Assembly (NCBI RefSeq): GCF_900107405.1 | Contig: NZ_FNPV01000001.1 | Coordinates: forward strand, 248,001-312,000 | Length of the DNA: 64,000 nucleotides | From: Tindallia californiensis | Lineage (GTDB): Bacteria; Bacillota; Clostridia; Peptostreptococcales; Tindalliaceae | Direction of reading: 5' to 3' | Part shown: positions 58,455-64,000 of the stretch, one piece after another | Layout of the letters: each line of letters starts with the position of its first letter | How positions within the stretch are numbered: the stretch's first letter is position 1 | The notes under the pieces: generated by a model | What the model was told of the DNA's origin: nothing | Seen by the model: the letters and a program-made list of their open reading frames with translations, nothing else | Databases searched by the model: none | Position numbers and translations under genes: made by a program

Positions 58455-58461
58455 TGTTTGA

Positions 58462-59493
58462 TTATGGCCTCATGTCTTCAGGTATTTCAATTCCTCTTTC
58501 TTCATAAAATCGAATAGCACCATCATGAAAAGGCACCGGAGCCAATCCTTTCACTGATTCTTCCAGCGTAACTGATCTTAGTGCTTCATGGGCTTCTTGT
58601 ATTTCTTCTAAATGATCGTACATTGCTACTAACATTTCATATACTAAATCGGCATCTAAATCTTCACTAGCAATCAAAGCCGATTTTACTCCTACGGTCT
58701 GAACATCTTCGTCCAGCCCAGTATACATGCCGCCAGGAACTGTAAACTGACCATAATAAGGTGCAACAGCATGCAGTGTTTGGTAGTCTTCATCGCTAAA
58801 CTCCAGCATTCTTACCGCTGTTCTGCTGGCGAAAATTTCTGAAACGGCCGACGTAGGGATTCCGCCTTCTGCATTCATGCCATCAAGCTGTCCATCTTGC
58901 ATAGCACTAGAAGCTTCTGTATATCCTAAATGTTCTACATGAACATCATCAAGGCTAAGTCCCGCTACTTCTTCTAAAATAATATTGGAACTGTATTCAG
59001 TACCTGATCCAGCACTGCCAACATTAAAACTATTCCCCGCAATATCCGAAAGCGTTTCAATACCAGATGATTCGGTTACAACAAACTGGGTTACATCTGG
59101 CCAAAGAGCTGTTACAAACCTTACACCCTCAAATTGATTGTCTTGAAATCTTTGTTGGCCTTCATAGGCAAAAAGCGTTAGATTTGCCATGGCAATCCCG
59201 AGATGTGCTTCTCCATCCTTTAACATATTCAGATTTTCTACTGATCCTCCAGAAGATTGAGCAGAAGCATTTACGCCAAGATGTCCTAATTCCTCATTCC
59301 ATAGAGTTGCTAAAATCGTTCCAACAGGGTAGTAGGTTCCTCCGGTACCACCGGTAACAATGGTGACAAATTGTCTTTCCGGTCGGCTTTCTCCTCCCTC
59401 TCCTTCTGCTTGCTCGTTTCCACCACAAGCCGTGAAAGATCCTAGCATTAGCATTGCTACTAGTATGCATATTGTTCTTTTTCTCCAGTTCAT
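58462..59493 (-). CDS. TAXI-family TRAP transporter solute-binding lipoprotein
   Basis: 343 aa. Lipoprotein signal with SFTACGG. The TAXI family signature is TIVTGGTGGTYYPVGTILAT near the mature N-terminus, with AQSSGGSVENLNML after it. Ligands of TAXI proteins include amino acids and 2-oxoacids, and this one cannot be assigned. AAAAGGGGAG precedes the ATG. It is the first gene behind the sigma-54 promoter. Confidence 0.93.
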   Translation of the reverse strand: MNWRKRTICILVAMLMLGSFTACGGNEQAEGEGGESRPERQFVTIVTGGTGGTYYPVGTILATLWNEELGHLGVNASAQSSGGSVENLNMLKDGEAHLGIAMANLTLFAYEGQQRFQDNQFEGVRFVTALWPDVTQFVVTESSGIETLSDIAGNSFNVGSAGSGTEYSSNIILEEVAGLSLDDVHVEHLGYTEASSAMQDGQLDGMNAEGGIPTSAVSEIFASRTAVRMLEFSDEDYQTLHAVAPYYGQFTVPGGMYTGLDEDVQTVGVKSALIASEDLDADLVYEMLVAMYDHLEEIQEAHEALRSVTLEESVKGLAPVPFHDGAIRFYEERGIEIPEDMRP

Positions 59494-59548
59494 TTTCTTC
59501 TCCCCTTTTCTTTTTTATACCTGTTACGTTCTAACTATGTATTTACAA

Positions 59549-59564
59549 TGCAAATACTCTGCCA
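59549..59564 (-). promoter_or_regulatory. Sigma-54 (RpoN) promoter of the TAXI-TRAP operon
   Basis: TGGCAGAGTATTTGCA on the minus strand. GG (-24) and GC (-12) are separated by exactly 10 bp, and the sequence matches TGGCAC-N5-TTGCA at most positions. The predicted start is about 45 bp before the TAXI ATG. A sigma-54 activator is encoded in the same cluster. Confidence 0.85.
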
Positions 59565-59679
59565 AAAAAATGTCATAAATCAAATTTTATCGATCTTATC
59601 CTCCAGACCCTTCTAAAACATGCGTTTTTTTCTAATATTCCATCAATTATTCTGTCTCTTCCTTATAAGTCGATCGATC

Positions 59680-59726
59680 AAAAAACCCTGCAAATTTTGC
59701 CTTTTGCAAAATTTGCAGGGTTTTTC
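59680..59726. terminator. Bidirectional terminator after holA
   Basis: A 15-bp perfect stem (CCCTGCAAATTTTGC and its complement) with a 5-nt loop and T/A-runs on both sides, 10-50 bp beyond holA. Confidence 0.85.
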
Positions 59727-59734
59727 TATTGGAA

Positions 59735-60769
59735 TTAGACGCAAATTTCTGCCATTAACAACTCAATATTCGCCGTTGCATCCATTTTCCCACTCTTTAA
59801 ATGCCGATCCAACTGATTAAACGAATTCAGTAGGACTATCAGTTTTTTCTCTTCAAAGTTAGCGCTGTGTTTTAAGCTATTCTGAATCGAAAAAGGGTGT
59901 TGTTTTAATTTTGTTGCTATCTTTGATGCCGGATAGCCTTGTTGATCCATTTCTTTTACTCGAAGCATTATCTTAAATTGATTCCTCAAAAAAGCAATAA
60001 TTTTCATAGCTGGTTCTCCATCTGCCAGCAGTTTTTGAAAACGTATTTGTGTTTCATCAGCTTTTCGTTTGCTTAAACTGTCAATAAGTAAAAACACATC
60101 GTTTTGAAATGAATAAATAGAACACTTTCTAACAATCTCTTCCGTAATTTCCGTTTTATTTCCAATTAGAGCCGTCAGTTTTTCTATCTCGTTACTGATG
60201 TCAAATAAAGACTGATTAGCATTTTTATTTAGATAGTCAAAGCTTTTTATCAGTTCAATAATAGCCTTGTCTGCTATTTTTTTGTTTCTTTTTTCACACT
60301 CTGCTTTTATCCATTTTTTCAGTTCATTTTCTTTAAGCCGCTTGAACTCCACATTTTTACCTATTTTCTTAAGAAGCTTTGTCAGGTTTTTTCTTCCATC
60401 TGGTTTTGATTCACAGTACACTACCAAGCAAGTAGTTTCTGATGGGTTTTGCAGATACTGTTTTATTTTATCTTCTTCTCGTTTATCCAAGGATCCTCCT
60501 TTTGATTCTAGAAACCAAGGATTTTTTACGATTACTATTTTCTTTTCTGCCATAACAGGCAATGTTTCACAGCTTTCCAATAAGGATTCTATCCTAAAAT
60601 CTTTCCCTTCAAACTTTGTCAGATTAAAATCCCCCATGGTTCCCGGAGCAATTTTTAGAATTAAAGCCTCGACAAATCGTTGCATCAACAAGATTTCTTC
60701 ACCTGTAATAAAGTATACAGCTTCTATCTCGTTTATCGCCTTATTTTTCAATAGTTTAAGTTCCGACAT
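59735..60769 (-). CDS. holA: DNA polymerase III delta subunit
   Basis: 344 aa clamp-loader subunit. VYFITGEEILLMQRFVEAL and TTCLVVYCESKPDGRKNLTK are typical, with DVFLLIDSLSKRKADE in domain II and the C-terminal helical part. In Bacillus, holA lies beside rpsT. Here the sigma-54/TRAP module separates them. Confidence 0.9.
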   Translation of the reverse strand: MSELKLLKNKAINEIEAVYFITGEEILLMQRFVEALILKIAPGTMGDFNLTKFEGKDFRIESLLESCETLPVMAEKKIVIVKNPWFLESKGGSLDKREEDKIKQYLQNPSETTCLVVYCESKPDGRKNLTKLLKKIGKNVEFKRLKENELKKWIKAECEKRNKKIADKAIIELIKSFDYLNKNANQSLFDISNEIEKLTALIGNKTEITEEIVRKCSIYSFQNDVFLLIDSLSKRKADETQIRFQKLLADGEPAMKIIAFLRNQFKIMLRVKEMDQQGYPASKIATKLKQHPFSIQNSLKHSANFEEKKLIVLLNSFNQLDRHLKSGKMDATANIELLMAEICV

Positions 60770-60786
60770 ATGATTTACTCCTTTTT

Positions 60787-61371
60787 CTATCCTCTGTTTA
60801 CTGTAAATCCTAGCACTTTTTCAAAATGTTCCAAAGCCATATGGTGAGCTGCGTGGTTAAAACTGGCAACCGCTTTTTCATCTATTACCACTTCAAAACC
60901 TTTATGATAAGCATCTATCGCCGTATGAAGAATACAAATATCCGTACAGACGCCCGCTAATTCAATTTTATTAACGCCTTCTTGTCTTAGGAGTAACTCC
61001 AACACCGTACCACAAAAGGCTGAATAGCGCCTCTTATCCATTCTATGGATAAAGGATGGTTTCTTCGTTTCCATCTGTGTAATCAAATTTTCAATATTTC
61101 CATAGAGCCTTCTGCCTTCAGAACCTTTTAAGTTGTGGGGAGGAAAAAGCTTATGCTCCGGATGATTTTTATCATGTATTTCATGAAAATCATTAACAGT
61201 AATGATAAAGGCATTGGTTGAAAAATAAGACTCTATCTTTTCGGCAATTGATTTTTCTAAAGCTTGTGCTGGTTTTCCTACCGATAGTTTCCCTTCGTCT
61301 GCAACAAAGTCGTCAGTATAATCAATCAAAATAAATGCTTTTTTCTCTTCGTATCTTTTTTCATTACTCAC
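60787..61371 (-). CDS. Isochorismatase-family cysteine hydrolase (nicotinamidase-like)
   Basis: 194 aa. Catalytic triad candidates are Asp in LIDYTDDF, Lys in RMDKRRYSAF and Cys in LAGVCTDICILHTAIDAY. The cis-peptide and His-rich FPPHN region could bind metal, as in nicotinamidase PncA. Substrate unproven. The start overlaps the comEC stop (ATGA), which implies coupling. Confidence 0.85.
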   Translation of the reverse strand: MSNEKRYEEKKAFILIDYTDDFVADEGKLSVGKPAQALEKSIAEKIESYFSTNAFIITVNDFHEIHDKNHPEHKLFPPHNLKGSEGRRLYGNIENLITQMETKKPSFIHRMDKRRYSAFCGTVLELLLRQEGVNKIELAGVCTDICILHTAIDAYHKGFEVVIDEKAVASFNHAAHHMALEHFEKVLGFTVNRG

Positions 61372-62867
61372 GATAATCGCCTCCCATTTAATTTCTTTTT
61401 AAGTATTAGAGCCAAAACAATGATTAGTGCATAATAAACTACTATGTTTTGCGCTGATAGGTGATCAATGCTGATTGATGCATATTTCCAGTGTGAAAAA
61501 CGACTCATTGTTTTGATCATATAAATAAGTATCCCATTAACGGTATGCATCATAATGACTGGCAAGAAGGGAACCCAAGACAAGAGCCAGGCAATAAGGC
61601 TTGTTGTCATTAATATTCCAAGAACCGGCACCACCAGTAAGTTCATCAAAGGAGCAATGATGGAAAATTCATTGAAATGATATGCTACTATAGGCCAGGT
61701 ACCAATTTGAACCAATAGTGTCATTAATACCATATTCCTCAATGGGATTCTCTTCATCTTGAAATGAGCTAACAGCGAAAGCCCCCAAAGAATAGAAGCC
61801 GTTGCCAAAAAACTCAGCTGAAAAGAAATGGTTTGAAGCGTTGCCGGATCAAGGATAACAAAGGTCATAGCGGTTATCATCAAAGCATTTCGCGAGTCAT
61901 AATGTCTTTCCAGAAAAAAACTTAACATCATGATTGACAGCATTGTTGCTGCTCTCACTATAGAAACAGGAAGTCCTACTAACAATGCATATTGCCACAC
62001 CAATAATAATGTTATTATTTTCGCCGCACGCAAGCCCAGTCCCAATGCTTTTGATGATTCATGAATCATCAAAGCAATGATTCCAGTATGAAGCCCTGAA
62101 ACAGCAATAATATGAGCTGTGCCTGTCTTGGCAAAAACATTTCTCAAATCCTTGGAGACAAAACCTTGATTGCCTAACAGAATGCTTTTCAATACATCGC
62201 TTTCCGGTGGTTCCAGGTGTTGGTTAATGAATCCTATTAAAGATGTTTTGGTTTGATCAGCAAAGCTTATCGGATGGTATGGATGCCGGGGTATTATCTG
62301 CACGGTATAAGCTTCCGCTTGAAAAACAGCATGAAAGCCTCTTTCTTTCAGATGTTGATAGTAATCTTTCGATGGATTTTGCAATAAGCTCTCCTGTTGC
62401 AAAAAAGAATTGATCACCATACTATCACCAGGTTTCGCCGATGCCAACACATGATCATGATCCTTTATACTGATTAGGATAACTCCTCTGGTTTTATGCT
62501 TTTCTTCTCTGCCTTTAATGGCAACTTCTTGTAACTCCCCTTCAATGTTTATCCACTGGTTCTCATATCGGTTGACCCGCTGGACTTTCACTTTTACAGA
62601 CTCTATCTGAGAAATAGGAATATTTGCTTTCTCCATATCGTGGAGAAGTGTTGTTTGTTTTTGATGAATGATGCCCGCCAAAAATCCCAGGCCAAAAAAA
62701 ATGCTTAATACCAAGACCAATCGTCTAGGAAAATCATCTTTTACCCATCCAAACAGACCCATAAAAAGTCCGATGATCAGGAATATTCTAAAACCATGCT
62801 CTAGCTTTAGTCCTGCCGCTACTCCAGAAATAAAGATAATCGCTACAGCTATGACGGGTCGCTTCAT
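61368..62867 (-). CDS. ComEC/Rec2-family protein without the metallo-beta-lactamase domain
   Basis: 499 aa. A DUF4131-like N-terminal region (KVKVQRVNRYENQWINIEGE) is followed by the competence membrane domain (GTAHIIAVSGLHTGIIALMI, and RAATMLSIMMLSF). Full ComEC of about 750 aa adds a C-terminal metallo-beta-lactamase-like nuclease domain. Here the protein ends at a stop overlapping the hydrolase gene, with no trace of that domain. AAGGAG precedes the ATG. DNA uptake function is uncertain. Confidence 0.87.
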   Translation of the reverse strand: MKRPVIAVAIIFISGVAAGLKLEHGFRIFLIIGLFMGLFGWVKDDFPRRLVLVLSIFFGLGFLAGIIHQKQTTLLHDMEKANIPISQIESVKVKVQRVNRYENQWINIEGELQEVAIKGREEKHKTRGVILISIKDHDHVLASAKPGDSMVINSFLQQESLLQNPSKDYYQHLKERGFHAVFQAEAYTVQIIPRHPYHPISFADQTKTSLIGFINQHLEPPESDVLKSILLGNQGFVSKDLRNVFAKTGTAHIIAVSGLHTGIIALMIHESSKALGLGLRAAKIITLLLVWQYALLVGLPVSIVRAATMLSIMMLSFFLERHYDSRNALMITAMTFVILDPATLQTISFQLSFLATASILWGLSLLAHFKMKRIPLRNMVLMTLLVQIGTWPIVAYHFNEFSIIAPLMNLLVVPVLGILMTTSLIAWLLSWVPFLPVIMMHTVNGILIYMIKTMSRFSHWKYASISIDHLSAQNIVVYYALIIVLALILKKKLNGRRLS

Positions 62868-62897
62868 AAACGAATCTCCTTCAAATAGAAGATGGTA

Positions 62898-63998
62898 TTA
62901 ATTCGGTTTCCTTTTTAGTAAGATAGCACTAGCAACAGCGGTCAGTGGTACGGTTAAGACCAAACCAATACTTCCCGACAATGCTCTGACAATTTCAGTA
63001 GCGATAATATCTAAATTAATGATATCAACCACCGAAGCATCATAAGCCATAAACAGTAGCAATAAGGGTAATGCGGCACCGGTGTAGGCCAGTATTAAGG
63101 TGTTGGACATCGTTCCCATAATGTCTTGTCCTACGTTCATCCCTGATTTGACTAGTTCCTTAACCGCAATTTCCGGATTTGCCCGTCGCACTTCTTCCAT
63201 TGCTGACGCTACTGATATTCCTACATCCATCACAGCACCCAACGCTCCCATAATAATACCTGCAAAAAGTAGGTCTCTGAAGTCGAACTGGACAGCCTGA
63301 GGAATATACATAAGCATGGTTGCTTCTTCACTGGATAACCCAGTTAACTTTACTTGCGAACCTGCCCAAAACATAACCATACCAGCAACTAGTAGTCCTC
63401 CTATAATCCCCAGGATAGCCGCAATGCTTTTCCCATTAATCCCGTTAATAATGGTAATGGTCGCAATCGTAATAACCAAAGAACTAACAATCGTCAGCAG
63501 TATCGGAGAATATCCCTTAAGCATGCCTGGCAACATTACCTGTACAATCATAAAAAAGGTCAATGCTAGTGTTAGTAATGTTTTTGCACCTTTACTCCTG
63601 CCTATCAACAACAATAATAGGACAAATAGCATTAAAAGCATTATAATTGAACGATCTCGAATGTATTCCGTTATATGAAGCTCATAAGTACCATCTTCCA
63701 AAGTTTCCTTCATTAACATCACTCGATCTCCCGGTTCTACAGGAATATCATAAACCGGATGGTCGCTTAAATGATTTTCCACCACTTCCACTTTTCCTTG
63801 AAGTGATCCTCGGTCGATTTCAATCATAACTACCTGTATTGTAAAATGATCTTCAGCTCTTTGATCTTTAACTTCAAGAACTGTCCCTCTCATTCTTTCC
63901 ATCGCTTCTGGTTCATCAACTAATAGTCCTTGCGCAGCGACAACACTGTGACATAATAAAACAACGCTGATTATTAGCATTACTATGTTTTTTTTCAT
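62898..63998 (-). CDS. YibE/F family membrane protein
   Basis: 366 aa. Signal sequence, a periplasmic or external beta-rich part (to about residue 115), then about seven to eight hydrophobic helices. GIIMGALGAVMDVGISVASA and GRDIMGTMSNTLILAY-like text (GQDIMGTMSNTLILAYTG) are family landmarks. Function unknown. The ATG is at 63998, 2 bp from the window end, so the ribosome site lies outside. 30 bp upstream of comEC. Confidence 0.85.
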   Translation of the reverse strand: MKKNIVMLIISVVLLCHSVVAAQGLLVDEPEAMERMRGTVLEVKDQRAEDHFTIQVVMIEIDRGSLQGKVEVVENHLSDHPVYDIPVEPGDRVMLMKETLEDGTYELHITEYIRDRSIIMLLMLFVLLLLLIGRSKGAKTLLTLALTFFMIVQVMLPGMLKGYSPILLTIVSSLVITIATITIINGINGKSIAAILGIIGGLLVAGMVMFWAGSQVKLTGLSSEEATMLMYIPQAVQFDFRDLLFAGIIMGALGAVMDVGISVASAMEEVRRANPEIAVKELVKSGMNVGQDIMGTMSNTLILAYTGAALPLLLLFMAYDASVVDIINLDIIATEIVRALSGSIGLVLTVPLTAVASAILLKRKPN

Positions 63999-64000
63999 TC

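Noticed and set aside
60267-60773. Plus-strand open frame of 168 codons antisense to holA
   Set aside because: Composition is typical of a shadow frame of an AT-rich gene (Phe/Ser rich) and no start signal is seen.

Overview
The window reads as chromosome from a low-GC Firmicute of class Clostridia, probably a strict anaerobe. The evidence is the dnaK heat-shock cluster with a CIRCE operator, the phoH to recO cluster, a PPi-type phosphofructokinase, a TAXI-type TRAP transporter, a lipoprotein flavin reductase of the extracellular electron transfer type, strong Shine-Dalgarno sites, and many TTG/GTG starts chosen by those sites. Nearly all genes lie on the minus strand. Only fba, pfp and rpsT are on plus. 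No tRNA, rRNA, CRISPR array or intact insertion sequence was seen.

Layout. 1-4523: a YesN/YesM-type two-component system (regulator cut by the window edge), a flavocytochrome c-like lipoprotein reductase, and a DUF2798 membrane protein. 4587-11609: a type I restriction-modification island (xre, hsdM, hsdS, a broken small gene, hsdR) with its own promoter and a pair of 27-bp tandem repeats upstream. 11911-25647: housekeeping genes, namely rlmD, a SAM methyltransferase and a conserved hypothetical behind a structured RNA-like leader, pssA, fba, a phosphoesterase with a small alarmone synthetase, gap, radical SAM, prfC, an EamA transporter, pfp and ndk. 25676-29362: the riboflavin operon under an FMN riboswitch.

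29423-40552: the conserved recO-era-cdd-(DUF3048)-dgkA/PAP2-ybeY-7TM-HD-phoH cluster, then a charged single-pass protein, floA, nfeD and yqeY. 40606-52456: rpsU, HIT, mtaB, rsmE, prmA, dnaJ, dnaK, grpE, hrcA, hemW and lepA, with clear internal promoters and terminators. 52633-59493: rpsT, then a module consisting of an NtrC-type sigma-54 activator, a Venus-flytrap/PAS sensor kinase, a fused TRAP permease and a TAXI binding protein. A near-perfect sigma-54 promoter lies in front of the binding protein. 59735-63998: holA, an isochorismatase-like hydrolase, a ComEC lacking its nuclease-like domain, and a YibE/F protein.

Most notable points: the apparently self-contained sigma-54 circuit for a TRAP transporter, with hairpins between its cistrons; a possible structured RNA at 14690-14815 that I could not assign; a small gene between hsdS and hsdR apparently broken by a hairpin-shaped insertion; and the absence of gpr/spoIIP and yqfC/yqfD from the positions they occupy in spore formers, which hints at lost or reduced sporulation.
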